Of a stretch of 64,000 nucleotides of DNA, positions 1 to 9,125 are shown piece after piece (within the stretch, counting starts at the first letter, position 1; every line of letters begins with the position of its first letter). Source of the stretch: Alteromonas portus. Its GTDB lineage: Bacteria > Pseudomonadota > Gammaproteobacteria > Enterobacterales > Alteromonadaceae. Location: assembly GCF_005117025.1 (NCBI RefSeq), contig NZ_SWCO01000005.1, positions 124,001-188,000 of the forward strand, in the 5' to 3' direction. The notes beneath the pieces were generated by a model. It made no database searches. It saw only the letters and a program-made list of their open reading frames with translations, and was not told the origin of the DNA. The position numbers and the translations under genes were made by a program.

Positions 1-2
1 CT

Positions 3-683
3 GTTGCAGCATTTCGTCATGGTCATTCGCTTATCAACGACCAGATACTGAGACTTGATGCACAGGGAAATACGATTGACGAAGGAAATTTATCTGTAAG
101 AGAAGTGTTCTTTACTGCGCCTAGCATTCTTACCAATGAGCAAAGTATTGAGCCTATTTTAAGAGGTCTTGCAGGTCAGCTACACCAAGCTATCGACGTG
201 AAAGTTACTAGTGAACTGCGTAACTTTTTATTCGGTTCACCCGGCCAAGGGGGCTTAGATTTGGTTGCGCTAAATATTCAAAGAGGAAGAGATCACGGTG
301 TGCCTTCCTACAATGATATGCGCGACCAATTCGGACTAGCGCGCAAACAGTCGTTCAGTGAAGTAACCTCAGATACTGAGTTACAAGTAGCGCTTGAGGC
401 AACCTATGCAAGCGTTGACGATATTGACTTGTTTACTGGCGGTCTTGCAGAGGACCCAGTGGCGGAAGAAGGTTCTCAGTTAGGTCCTTTATTTCGCGCA
501 ATGGTCACGGAGCAATTTGAAGCCCTTCGAGATGGTGACAGGTTTTGGTACCAAAATTATCTAACAGATGAAGAGCTAGACATGATTGATGGGGTGACGC
601 TAGCCGATGTTATTCGTAACAACACAGGCATTGGAAATGAAATACCAGACAATGTGTTTTACGTAAATGACTCGACTAACTAG
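3..683 (+). CDS. Animal-type haem peroxidase, C-terminal part (partial)
   Basis: The reading frame is open from the first bases and ends at a stop at 681-683, so only the last ~226 residues are present. AFRHGHSLI near the start matches the proximal-histidine segment of animal haem peroxidases (AFRYGHTLI in myeloperoxidase-type enzymes). NIQRGRDHGVPSYND further on is the family's most conserved signature. Members oxidise halides or organic substrates with H2O2 through covalently held haem and are usually secreted; the N-terminus that would show export is outside the window. A perfect hairpin terminator follows the stop. The next gene downstream starts a haem-uptake operon with its own Fur-like box, so the two are probably separate transcripts. 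Confidence 0.9.
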   Translation, partial: VAAFRHGHSLINDQILRLDAQGNTIDEGNLSVREVFFTAPSILTNEQSIEPILRGLAGQLHQAIDVKVTSELRNFLFGSPGQGGLDLVALNIQRGRDHGVPSYNDMRDQFGLARKQSFSEVTSDTELQVALEATYASVDDIDLFTGGLAEDPVAEEGSQLGPLFRAMVTEQFEALRDGDRFWYQNYLTDEELDMIDGVTLADVIRNNTGIGNEIPDNVFYVNDSTN

Positions 684-697
684 CTACAAATTGCATA

Positions 698-735
698 CCG
701 CTACACCATTTGTGTAGCGGTCTTCCTACTACTAA
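698..735 (+). terminator. Rho-independent terminator after the peroxidase gene
   Basis: A 9-bp perfect stem, CCGCTACAC (698-706) pairing with GTGTAGCGG (712-720), has a 5-nt loop and is followed by a T-rich stretch with seven Ts near 735. It lies 14 nt after the peroxidase stop codon. Confidence 0.8.
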
Positions 736-994
736 TTTTTTTGTTGTAAGGGAAGCCGCATTACTAAGAGTAGAAGGAAAATGCTTTTTTCTTTCTATCT
801 CTTTTTTATTCCACTATGTCGTGTTGCCAATCCAACGTGATGCTGTTCTTTTCTCGCAAAACATCGAAAATTTTTTAACGTCCTATCGCTCTGTTTTTAA
901 TGCAAAAAATACGTTTAACCCAATGCTGTAGCAGAGTATTTCTAACGAATTTCTACATTTCTTCTTGCAAAACGTTTCTAAATAAATAAGATCA

Positions 995-1019
995 AACGCA
1001 AATCATTATCATTTGCGTT
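995..1019 (+). promoter_or_regulatory. Fur-box-like operator of the haem uptake operon
   Basis: AACGCAAAT (995-1003) and ATTTGCGTT (1011-1019) form a perfect 9-bp inverted repeat around CATTATC, giving a core CAAATCATTATCATTTG that resembles the Fur consensus GATAATGATAATCATTATC. It ends 13 nt before the start codon of the TonB receptor, a typical place for an iron-responsive repressor. The remaining ~270 nt between the terminator and this box hold no convincing gene. Confidence 0.7.
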
Positions 1020-1032
1020 AAAGGAAAAATAA

Positions 1033-2976
1033 ATGAAACGAGTTCACTTTTTACCTCCACTTTTGGTAGCCGCTAGCTTTCCGTTGGCTTTTTCAGTTTT
1101 AGCAGAAGGTGATCTTGAACGCGTTGTTGTTACAGGCACTAGAACACCAAAGTTATTGGCATCCTCACCTGTAAAAGTTGACGTGGTAGATAAAGAGGAC
1201 ATTGCTCGATTAAGTAAAGGCACACTACGCCAAGTGCTAGAAGTGATGCCCGGTGTTGTGGTTAGACGCAGTCAAAAAGACGGGTACAACGTTCAGCTAA
1301 ATGGCTTCAATGGTGACCATGTGCTGGTGTTAATCAACGGCCAACCTATTATTTCACCTACAGGTTCTTCGGTCGATCTTGACCAAATTAGCGTTGCTAA
1401 TATTAAGCAAATTGAAATTGTACGAGGCGCCGCTTCTGTGCTTTACGGCAGCTCTGCGATGGGCGGCGTTATCAATATCATTACCGAAAAGGTAGAAGGC
1501 TCGCAGTTTTCAGCAGACTACGAGGCATCTTATTTTACCGATGATGCAATTGACGGTGATGAATTCGGGCATACGTCTAGGGTCACTGCAGCGAAAGCAG
1601 TAAGCAATTGGCAGCTTGGCATAACGGCCCAAAATATTACTAACCCTGGTTTTGATTACGACAACGAAACCACGTCACAAGATGGTGGCGCGGTAGACAA
1701 ATCTTTTGTGCAAATGTCTTTATCGACGTTGATAAATAACATTAGCGTGCAATACAAAGGGCAATGGCTGGACGAGCAAAAAAACAAACCTCAGTCATCA
1801 ATACCGGGTCAAGCCACCATTATTAGTTATCTTTCAAACGTTACCCAGTGGCAGCACGACGTTCGCGTTGAACAGCAGTACGATTGGCATATCAACACAC
1901 GCTATCTTTCACATAATGAAGAAAGCGGGAACAGCAATGGGTTACGTCAAACCGATATTCAGCTTGCGGAATTAGAAGCGCAAAAGATTTACTCCACCAA
2001 AGATATTGAGTGGGTAGGCGGCCTTGTTTTACATGGCGACACGCTGGACCAGCAAAACCTCAGCACGGGCACGGTTGAAGTTGACGACGTAAGTAGAGAA
2101 AGTGCCGAGCTTTATTTACAAGGAAACTGGCAGAAAAACGACACCCAGCTTTTAGCTGGCGCAAGAATACAAAACGATTCTGATTTTGGTTGGCATACAG
2201 CATTTAAAACAAGTGCAAGCCAGTCATTTAGTGCTGACAGCACTTCATGGCAACTTCGCGCAGGGGCTGGCAGTAGCTATCGTGTGCCTAACCTCAAGGA
2301 ACGCTATTACATCTTCGACCATAGTAACTTAGGTTATATGGTGCTTGGCAACGACGCACTTACCCCTGAAACCGCGCTGAATGCCAACTTAGGTGCTAAT
2401 CTTCGAATAGAACCGACCCAAAATGATTGGTTATATCACCTTGATATTAACCTTCATTACACTAAAGCTGATGACTTCATCACCACAGCGGTAGACGTGG
2501 ATGCATCGCAAGAGGCAGGTTTAGATATTTCAGTTTATCAAAACCTCGATGAAGCTACCCTTTACGGTGCAGATTTAAGCGCCAGCGCGCAGAATGATAA
2601 TTGGCAGTGGCAACTGAATTACAGTTATTTAATTACTGAAGATGGCAGCTCACAGCGCTTGCCTGAACGCCCTACTCATTTAGTTAAAGCATCCGTTACC
2701 TATCAGTTTAGCCAAACCGACACCAGCCTTCAGCTTTACGGAGTGCATGAGGGAAATGTGTCGCCTTCCAGTGGCTATATCACAATTGCCAAAGACAGCT
2801 TTACCACGCTTAACGCAGTCGTGCAGCACCAGTTCACGCCTCAGTGGCAAGCGCGCCTTGGACTTGAAAACCTCACTGATGAACATCGCTCATCTGACGC
2901 TCTTGTGGCGGGCGCTTTTGATGCAAGGCCCATTGCTGCTAGGCGATTGTATCTGGGTGTGAGTTACCAGTATTGA
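1033..2976 (+). CDS. TonB-dependent outer-membrane receptor, probably for haem
   Basis: This 647-residue protein has a signal peptide (cut near A24), then a plug domain from about residue 30 to 155 with VVVTGTRT, QVLEVMPGVVVRR, VLVLINGQP and IEIVRGAASVLYGSSAMGGVINII, all typical of TonB receptors. The C-terminal barrel ends in alternating residues with a terminal aromatic (VSYQY). Such receptors move ligands across the outer membrane with TonB energy. Its place at the head of a run with a HmuY-type lipoprotein, a haem ABC transporter and a HugZ-type protein points to haem as ligand. A Fur-like box lies directly upstream and AAGGAAAA serves as ribosome-binding site. The plug style is also compatible with a BtuB-like receptor, but the context favours haem. 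Confidence 0.88.
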   Translation: MKRVHFLPPLLVAASFPLAFSVLAEGDLERVVVTGTRTPKLLASSPVKVDVVDKEDIARLSKGTLRQVLEVMPGVVVRRSQKDGYNVQLNGFNGDHVLVLINGQPIISPTGSSVDLDQISVANIKQIEIVRGAASVLYGSSAMGGVINIITEKVEGSQFSADYEASYFTDDAIDGDEFGHTSRVTAAKAVSNWQLGITAQNITNPGFDYDNETTSQDGGAVDKSFVQMSLSTLINNISVQYKGQWLDEQKNKPQSSIPGQATIISYLSNVTQWQHDVRVEQQYDWHINTRYLSHNEESGNSNGLRQTDIQLAELEAQKIYSTKDIEWVGGLVLHGDTLDQQNLSTGTVEVDDVSRESAELYLQGNWQKNDTQLLAGARIQNDSDFGWHTAFKTSASQSFSADSTSWQLRAGAGSSYRVPNLKERYYIFDHSNLGYMVLGNDALTPETALNANLGANLRIEPTQNDWLYHLDINLHYTKADDFITTAVDVDASQEAGLDISVYQNLDEATLYGADLSASAQNDNWQWQLNYSYLITEDGSSQRLPERPTHLVKASVTYQFSQTDTSLQLYGVHEGNVSPSSGYITIAKDSFTTLNAVVQHQFTPQWQARLGLENLTDEHRSSDALVAGAFDARPIAARRLYLGVSYQY

Positions 2977-3108
2977 AATAACCAAATAACGAAAGCACCG
3001 ACACAGAAAACAGCGTTTGAGATCAAAACAAAAAATACCTAACGGCAGATCCCAAACCAACAACTAAAAACCGCTGGTTAATTCGGCAAATTTTAATAAG
3101 GAAAACAC

Positions 3109-4251
3109 ATGAACAAAACCTATTTAGCGTTACTGCTTGCCATGACATTCGGACTAACTGCTTGTGGCAGCTCAAGTAGTGATGACACCTCTGTTGAAAC
3201 GCCTGATGAAGTGACCGATGGTAGCGGAGATTCAGATGCCGGAAGCAGTGACGGCGAAAACGAAGAGGGAACCATTTACGGGCCTTTTAGTACAGGGTCT
3301 ACATCCGAGCCTGTGGCTGTGTACTTTGACTTAGATACACAAACGCAACTTACGCTTACTGAAGAAGAAGCCGCAACAGATACCACGTGGGATATTGGCT
3401 TTAAGCGTACCAATGTGTTTTTAAATACAAACCAGGAAACCGCTGTTAGCCTTTATTTTACCGGAAATAATAATGACTTTTACGATGATACGGGCGCGCC
3501 AGTGTCTGACTTATTCTTAAATGCCAGTGCTGACAGCGAACTAGACGACTACTTAGCTGTTACTCAAAGTGGTATACCAGAAGCTGAAGCGTTCAGTACA
3601 GATACAGAAACCCAGGTGATCGGCGATACCTTTTACAACTACGACTTCACCACTCACGTAGTAACGCCAAATGAAGAAACCTATTACATCGTGTCCTCTG
3701 ACAGCAACTACACAAAATTTCACGTTACCGATATTGTTACTGAAGGGCGAGGTATCGGTGAAATAACCCTTGGCGTTATGCATCAAAGCGTTCTTGACGG
3801 GCAAACCACCTTTGCTGAAGAAGTCGCACTGACCCTTGATGCGGTGGGTTGTAGCGACGCCGTTTACGTTGACTTCGATATGCAGCAAGTAGTTACACAA
3901 GCAGACGGTTGGGATCTATCAATTCCATGTGCGGACGGAGCGGGGGAATTTACCCTTTCTATTGCTGATGATGCGACCGTACTTCGCACCGACGCTGAAA
4001 CGTACGATGGCGTGGATACCGAAGCGGCACAGTTTTATGGCTTCAGTGAAGAGACCGTTAGCGAGTACGCGATGAGTGCGAACAACTGGTATTTCTACGA
4101 CAGTACCAGCCACTTACTTTACTCACAGTTTGGGGTTTATTTAATTCAGGCAGGCGATACGACTTACAAGCTTCAAATTACTAGCTACTACGATGAAGAG
4201 GGAACATCAGGTGCGTATAGTTTCCGCGCCGACCCGGTAAGTGGAGAGTAA
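3109..4251 (+). CDS. HmuY-family haem-binding lipoprotein
   Basis: The 380-residue product starts with a lipoprotein signal ending LTAC (lipidated C19), followed by an acidic, Ser/Asp/Glu-rich linker to about residue 65. The body contains YFDLDTQTQL and TTWDIGFKRTNVFLN, which resemble the core of HmuY-type proteins (PF14064), described in Bacteroidetes as surface haemophore lipoproteins. It sits between the TonB receptor and the ABC transporter, and its stop codon directly abuts the next start. It presumably binds haem at or near the outer membrane and passes it to the receptor. Haem-ligand residues cannot be assigned from sequence alone. The start is supported by AAGGAAAA upstream. Confidence 0.72.
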   Translation: MNKTYLALLLAMTFGLTACGSSSSDDTSVETPDEVTDGSGDSDAGSSDGENEEGTIYGPFSTGSTSEPVAVYFDLDTQTQLTLTEEEAATDTTWDIGFKRTNVFLNTNQETAVSLYFTGNNNDFYDDTGAPVSDLFLNASADSELDDYLAVTQSGIPEAEAFSTDTETQVIGDTFYNYDFTTHVVTPNEETYYIVSSDSNYTKFHVTDIVTEGRGIGEITLGVMHQSVLDGQTTFAEEVALTLDAVGCSDAVYVDFDMQQVVTQADGWDLSIPCADGAGEFTLSIADDATVLRTDAETYDGVDTEAAQFYGFSEETVSEYAMSANNWYFYDSTSHLLYSQFGVYLIQAGDTTYKLQITSYYDEEGTSGAYSFRADPVSGE

Positions 4252-5211
4252 ATGATGTTGCAAAAGGCTCTTTCACTTTCATCTATTGCCGTAAAAGCGT
4301 TGTGTACTGTGATGGTAGGGTGGAGTTTGTTTGCAGTAGGGGCGTTTAGCGCCCCTTTAGATGAAACGCAAACTGCATCTCCTAGAATTGTTACCGCTGG
4401 CGGCAGTATCACCGAAATTGTTTTCGCATTAGGACGAGGCGATTGGGTAATTGCAACTGACAGTACCAGTATGTACCCAAAAGAAGCGGCAAGTTTAACA
4501 AAGCTTGGGTACTTTCGTCAGCTTAGCACTGAAGGAGTATTGGCCCAACAGCCCACAATGCTGCTAGGAGCAGAGGCGACAGGCCCAAGTGTTGCGCTTG
4601 AACAAATAGCCCATGCTGGCGTAGAGGTTACTACCTTTAACGTAGACAAAAACTTAATTGGTCTAAAGCGCCTAGTACTGGATATCGGCGAAAAACTATC
4701 GGCAAGTGATAACGCCGTTGCCCTTGTTCACGATATTGAAAAGAAGGTAGAGCAACAAAAAGCGCGGTACGCAGATAAAACCTTAGCGTTCAATACGCCA
4801 ATTAAAGCGCTTTTTGTAGTGGCGAATAATGACAGAGGAATAACGGTTGCGGGTAAAAATACCGTGCCCCAAGCGCTATTCGATACGCTGGGTATCGTTA
4901 ATATAGGTGCAGCAGTGGAAGGCTACAAAGTGATGAGTGCCGAGTCTGTGCTGATGCAAGACCCTGATATCGTGATTGCCGCTGGTCACATGCTACGTGG
5001 GAAAAGCGCGAAGGACGCACTTTGTACGCACCATGCGTTGGCAACCACCTTTGCCGGTATTCATTGCCTAGTTGATGCCATGGATAGCAGCATTAGCTTG
5101 GGGCTTTCTCCGCGCTTTGATGTAGCGCTTCAGCGTGTTGCAGAGCACGCAGGAAAAGCCATTGAAATGAAACAAACGCAAAATGCTGCTAACAGTAGAA
5201 CGAGTCAATAA
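4252..5211 (+). CDS. hmuT: Haem ABC transporter, periplasmic binding protein HmuT
   Basis: 319 residues with an N-terminal hydrophobic export segment, then PRIVTAGGSITEIVFALG, the usual opening of class III (BtuF/FecB/HmuT-fold) binding proteins. The body has two lobes, with AEATGPSVALEQIAHAGVEV and DPDIVIAAGHM typical of the family. It captures haem in the periplasm and delivers it to the HmuUV complex. The start codon follows the lipoprotein stop immediately, and the stop overlaps the permease start (TAATG), so translation is probably coupled. A corrinoid or siderophore protein would look similar; the HugZ-type neighbour supports haem. Confidence 0.82.
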   Translation: MMLQKALSLSSIAVKALCTVMVGWSLFAVGAFSAPLDETQTASPRIVTAGGSITEIVFALGRGDWVIATDSTSMYPKEAASLTKLGYFRQLSTEGVLAQQPTMLLGAEATGPSVALEQIAHAGVEVTTFNVDKNLIGLKRLVLDIGEKLSASDNAVALVHDIEKKVEQQKARYADKTLAFNTPIKALFVVANNDRGITVAGKNTVPQALFDTLGIVNIGAAVEGYKVMSAESVLMQDPDIVIAAGHMLRGKSAKDALCTHHALATTFAGIHCLVDAMDSSISLGLSPRFDVALQRVAEHAGKAIEMKQTQNAANSRTSQ

Positions 5212-6383
5212 TGCAGTTATCTTCCGCAGCTAAGCATAGTAATAACCTAGGCGATAACTCAAGTGATAACCCACGCGATTATTCAAGTGATTACCGACTG
5301 ACGCCTGTAGTCCTTCAGCTTATTAATGCCCGCGCGCAGCGAAAACGTATAGGCATGGGAATACTGGTTGTATTGCTGTTGATCTGTGCTTATGTAGGGT
5401 TAACCCGCGGCAGTTTACCCATTGATATTGAACAGCAACTTAAATACTTCATTAGCGGCGTAAATACGGTAGAAAGTACGGTAGAAAATACGGCAGCAAA
5501 CACAACCCATTGGTATGTGTTGTCTGAAATAAGGCTGCCAAGGGTGATCATGACAATGCTGATTGGCGCGCTTCTAGCCGTATCTGGCTGTGCAATGCAG
5601 GGGCTAGTGCGCAATCCGCTTGCCGACCCTGGTTTAATTGGTATTGCAGGTGGCGCGGCCGCAGCCGCAGCCCTTAGTATGACCATAGTACCTCCGCTCA
5701 TCCCCGCGCTTGAGTCTATATGGGTAGCCATGTGGGCATTTGGTGGTGCACTACTTTCTGTATGGACAGTGCTTCGGTTTTCAAATGGACCGCAAGGCGT
5801 TTCAGTAGCCGCGCTTATTTTGGCTGGGGTTGCCATTAACGCCTTAACCGGAACCGTAATAGGGGCTATTAGTTATGTAGCAAGCGATGATGCACTTCGC
5901 CAAATAAGCTACTGGACCATGGGTAGTCTTGCCGGAGCAAGCTGGACGCTTTGTGGTCTTATTGCGCTAGCTGGGCTTGTGGCTTTTACTGGTCTTATGA
6001 AGTCACGTAATGCGCTTAACTTACTCGCGCTTGGTGAAAAAGAGGCGGCTTATATGGGGCTTAATGTTACCCGATACAAACACTGGGTTTTATGGCTGGT
6101 GGCGTTCTCTGTGGCACTAGCGACGGCGCTGTGCGGCATTATTGGCTTTGTAGGTTTGGTGGTGCCCCACATGTGCAGGGCAATATTTGGTGTAAACCAC
6201 AAGGTGCTGATACCTGCCAGCGCATTGATGGGCGCATTGCTATTAATGGTTGCCGATACATTGGCTCGTACCTTATTTGTGCCTATGGAAATACCTATTG
6301 GTATTGTTACATCAGCAGTAGGGGCGCCATTTTTCCTTTACTTACTGTGGCAACAACGCCGCATATTTGGTGGTGGGGTGTAG
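5211..6383 (+). CDS. hmuU: Haem ABC transporter permease HmuU (FecCD family)
   Basis: A 390-residue polytopic membrane protein of the FecCD/BtuC family. Family segments visible include LPRVIMTMLIGALLAVSGCAMQG, in which RNPLADPGLIGIAGGA follows, then ISYWTMGSLAGASW, FVGLVVPHMCRAIFG and the C-terminal EIPIGIVTSAVGAPFFLYLL. Two copies of such a permease form the inner-membrane channel driven by HmuV. It is somewhat longer than the usual ~340 residues because of a ~60-residue N-terminal extension rich in Asn, Ser and Asp before the first membrane helix, so a later start is possible. However, the ATG overlaps the hmuT stop, which supports the start chosen. Confidence 0.85.
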   Translation: MQLSSAAKHSNNLGDNSSDNPRDYSSDYRLTPVVLQLINARAQRKRIGMGILVVLLLICAYVGLTRGSLPIDIEQQLKYFISGVNTVESTVENTAANTTHWYVLSEIRLPRVIMTMLIGALLAVSGCAMQGLVRNPLADPGLIGIAGGAAAAAALSMTIVPPLIPALESIWVAMWAFGGALLSVWTVLRFSNGPQGVSVAALILAGVAINALTGTVIGAISYVASDDALRQISYWTMGSLAGASWTLCGLIALAGLVAFTGLMKSRNALNLLALGEKEAAYMGLNVTRYKHWVLWLVAFSVALATALCGIIGFVGLVVPHMCRAIFGVNHKVLIPASALMGALLLMVADTLARTLFVPMEIPIGIVTSAVGAPFFLYLLWQQRRIFGGGV

Positions 6384-6388
6384 CTAAA

Positions 6389-7219
6389 ATGAAAATGGAA
6401 ATTTTAAAGCAAAGTGAGAATGGCAAACCGTTAAGCACGGCGTTGCTTACATTAAAAGATGTTGTGATAGCCAGAGGTGACACGCGTTTGCTTGAGCAAA
6501 TATCTTTGTCATTTAACACTGGTGAGTTTACCGCGATAGCGGGTGAAAATGGATGCGGTAAATCTACGCTACTTACTATGCTTAGTGGTGTAGAAATGCC
6601 ATCTGCTGGAACGCTAACGCTTGGCGGAAAAAAAATTAGTTTGCTAAGTGCAAATCAATTAGCAAAGCAGCGTGCAGTGATGGCACAAAGCGCGTCAACA
6701 CCATTTGGATTTATCGCCGACGAGTTACTTCATTTGGCGCGGTATCAGTATGTTGAGTCGTTAGAACAAAAGAGTCGGTTGATTCATGGTATTGCCGAGC
6801 AGTTTGACATAACGCATTTACTTGCTCGCAATATTCAAACCTTATCTGGCGGGGAAAGGCAGAGAATATTTTTAGCTAAATCTATTCTTCAAATAATACC
6901 GGGCGATCAAAACGAGAGTTTGGAAGGCAAGCTTTTGCTGTTAGACGAACCCACCTCAGCCTTAGATTTACGCCATCAGAAACTCGTCATGCAGCAACTG
7001 GTTGCACTGCGGGCAAAAGGGCTGTGCATTATTTGCGTAAGTCACGATCTAAATTTAATTTCCCCTTATTGCGACAGACTCATTTTACTGGGGGAAAAGC
7101 AGTGTTTAGCCGACGGGACACCAGTGCAAGTACTTACTACCGATATGCTTTCTCGGTGCTATCACACCCAGTTAAACCTAATTAAAAACGAACAAAAACA
7201 AGTTTTCGTGACACATTAA
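6389..7219 (+). CDS. hmuV: Haem ABC transporter ATP-binding protein HmuV
   Basis: The frame is open further upstream inside hmuU, but the ATG at 6389, five bases after the permease stop, gives a normal 276-residue ATPase. It has Walker A GENGCGKST, the ABC signature LSGGERQR, Walker B LLLLDEPTSALD and the switch histidine in VSHDLNL, all in FepC/HmuV order. It drives haem import with HmuU and acts at the cytoplasmic face. No clear ribosome-binding site is seen beyond a G-rich stretch in the end of hmuU, consistent with translational coupling. Confidence 0.87.
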   Translation: MKMEILKQSENGKPLSTALLTLKDVVIARGDTRLLEQISLSFNTGEFTAIAGENGCGKSTLLTMLSGVEMPSAGTLTLGGKKISLLSANQLAKQRAVMAQSASTPFGFIADELLHLARYQYVESLEQKSRLIHGIAEQFDITHLLARNIQTLSGGERQRIFLAKSILQIIPGDQNESLEGKLLLLDEPTSALDLRHQKLVMQQLVALRAKGLCIICVSHDLNLISPYCDRLILLGEKQCLADGTPVQVLTTDMLSRCYHTQLNLIKNEQKQVFVTH

Positions 7220-7256
7220 CTTTTACGAAAACCGATAAACAAGAACGGAGTTAACC

Positions 7257-7988
7257 ATGAGCATGCAAGATATTGCATTTCAAGCAAAACAGCTAAGCCG
7301 CACCCATCACAGCGGTGTATTAGGTACGCATTCAACATCAATGCCCGGCTACCCTTTTGGTTCGGTTGTACCTTATTATTTAACGCCTGCTGGTGACGCA
7401 ATTATCTACATCAGTGATATCGCACTGCATACGCGTAATATTAAAGCGAACGACAAGGTTAGCTTAACCATTTTCGATGCTAGTGAAGATGACTCTCAGG
7501 CGAATGGCCGGGTGACAATTATGGGGAGTGCGGAGCTAGCGAACCAAGATGACGTGAAAGCACAGTATCTTCGTTTATTCCCACAAGCTAAAAAATACGA
7601 GCAAACCCACGATTTCAATTTTTACGTTATTCGTACTGAGCGAGTACGTTTTATTGGTGGGTTCGGAAAAATCCATTGGGTTGATAAAAACTATTGGCGC
7701 GTTGAAGCCCAAGACTGGCATAGCGCAGCAGAGGGCATGATTACCCATATGAATGAAGACCATCAGGACGCGATGCATCTTATCTTGCAGCACAAAGTAG
7801 GTGTTAACGTTGAAGCGCCGATAATGCACAGCGTATTTCCAGAAGGCATGCATTGCGGTACAGAAAAGCAGACTTGGTTTATCCCTTTTGAGGCGCCATG
7901 CATGTCTTCAACAGACGTACGAAAAGCGTTAGTGAAACTAACCAATGACGCACGGAATGCGCTTAACGTACCCAAAGCGGTGTCGTAG
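7257..7988 (+). CDS. hugZ: HugZ/HutZ-family haem utilisation (haem-degrading) protein
   Basis: 243 residues. The N-terminal split-barrel domain, with RTHHSGVLGTHS and MPGYPFGSVVPYYL, is of the pyridoxamine-oxidase-like fold, as in HugZ and HutZ. The C-terminal part contains ITHMNEDHQDAM, the DUF2470 signature whose histidine(s) bind haem in HugZ-type proteins. Family members open the haem ring and release iron in the cytoplasm, completing the uptake route encoded upstream. A good ribosome-binding site (GAACGGAG) precedes the ATG. The 37-nt gap from hmuV has no terminator, so it most likely belongs to the same Fur-controlled transcript. Confidence 0.85.
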   Translation: MSMQDIAFQAKQLSRTHHSGVLGTHSTSMPGYPFGSVVPYYLTPAGDAIIYISDIALHTRNIKANDKVSLTIFDASEDDSQANGRVTIMGSAELANQDDVKAQYLRLFPQAKKYEQTHDFNFYVIRTERVRFIGGFGKIHWVDKNYWRVEAQDWHSAAEGMITHMNEDHQDAMHLILQHKVGVNVEAPIMHSVFPEGMHCGTEKQTWFIPFEAPCMSSTDVRKALVKLTNDARNALNVPKAVS

Positions 7989-8147
7989 TCAGACTGCATA
8001 ATGCGATATCCATAAGGGGCGGCTTATAGTGTGGGTCGCTTTTGTTTAAGGAGGCTTGGGCTTGCAGCTGCTAATATGGTCCGTTTGTTATAAACAAAGC
8101 GTTGTTCTGCAGCAGTAAGCCAGCTAAATGGTTTACCGTAAATAGAC

Positions 8148-9035
8148 TTATGCCTCTCCTTCAACGAGCGTTTTTTTAGCCATTAACGCATCGGTTAAAA
8201 ACTGCATCAGCAATTTTACTTTGGGCTGTTCATACAAATCAGGGTGGGTGAGAAGCCAAATATCGTATTTCAAAACGGGCGCGCTGCCCGGTAATCGCAC
8301 TAGGTCGGGGTGTGGGTCGCCCATGAAACATGCTGCTCTTCCCATACCTACGCCGTTTAATATAGCGTGATATCGAGAGATGATGTCATCGATTGCTATT
8401 CCAATTGTTACCTCTGGGTAAGGCGATTGTGCTAGCCACTGCGGCCAAACTTCATTCTCTAACGGCGCAATCCAGCGCCAGTCTTTACGGGGCGTATTTT
8501 CACAGTAATCTTTGTGTGCATAAAAGCACAAGCCTAGCTTGTAAAGTCGCCTACCAATTAAGTGTTCTGGTAATTTAGGTGCCCCGCGTATTACGACATC
8601 CGCCTCACCTTTGTCTAAATCGGCGAACGTTGTGGAGCTTTTCACTTTTAATTGAATAGACGGATATAGCCGAGTGAACTCACCGAGTTCTTTGGCTAAT
8701 AAAAACTGCGACATGGGCTCGCCCAGTGAGAGCGTTATTGGGCCTGCGAGCTTTTCATTGCTTGCGCAGTAAAGTCGTTCTGACTCGCGAACTACATTTT
8801 CAACCTGCATTGCGGTGGCGACAAGCTGCTCGCCAAAAGGGGTAGCGCGGTACCCGCCTGGAATACGCTCGAAAATACTGGCGCTATATTGTTTTTCCAA
8901 TAATGCCAAGCGTCTTGCCACCGTGGTATGAGTGGTTCCTAGAGCTACAGCGGCCGCTCTTAAGGTTATCGACCTGTGAAGGGCAAGAATTAATGCGTAA
9001 TCGTTCCAATCTTTCATGGAACAATAATGCACCAT
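8148..9035 (-). CDS. LysR-family transcriptional regulator
   Basis: 295 residues from the first in-frame ATG; the ATG six codons later (MKDWNDYALI) is an equally good start because neither has a clear ribosome-binding site. The N-terminal winged helix-turn-helix (ITLRAAAVALGTTHTTVARRL) and the effector-binding domain (ITLSLGEPMSQFLLAKEL, then ADVVIRG) are those of LysR regulators. It is divergent from the secreted protein at 9126 with about 90 nt between them, the usual arrangement for a LysR target, so that gene is its most likely regulatory partner. The effector cannot be read from the sequence. Confidence 0.88.
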   Translation of the reverse strand: MVHYCSMKDWNDYALILALHRSITLRAAAVALGTTHTTVARRLALLEKQYSASIFERIPGGYRATPFGEQLVATAMQVENVVRESERLYCASNEKLAGPITLSLGEPMSQFLLAKELGEFTRLYPSIQLKVKSSTTFADLDKGEADVVIRGAPKLPEHLIGRRLYKLGLCFYAHKDYCENTPRKDWRWIAPLENEVWPQWLAQSPYPEVTIGIAIDDIISRYHAILNGVGMGRAACFMGDPHPDLVRLPGSAPVLKYDIWLLTHPDLYEQPKVKLLMQFLTDALMAKKTLVEGEA

Positions 9036-9125
9036 TGTGAGTAAAAAACAAACCGTGTTTTGGGTTGCTTCAGTTGCTAATGTATTTGCATAACCACAAA
9101 GTTAACTATCACAGAGAGAGTTTGA

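Noticed and set aside
710..931. A 73-codon open frame between the peroxidase and the TonB receptor
   Set aside because: It begins inside the terminator hairpin, has no ribosome-binding site and its product is low-complexity Phe/Ser-rich; the region is better explained as promoter sequence.
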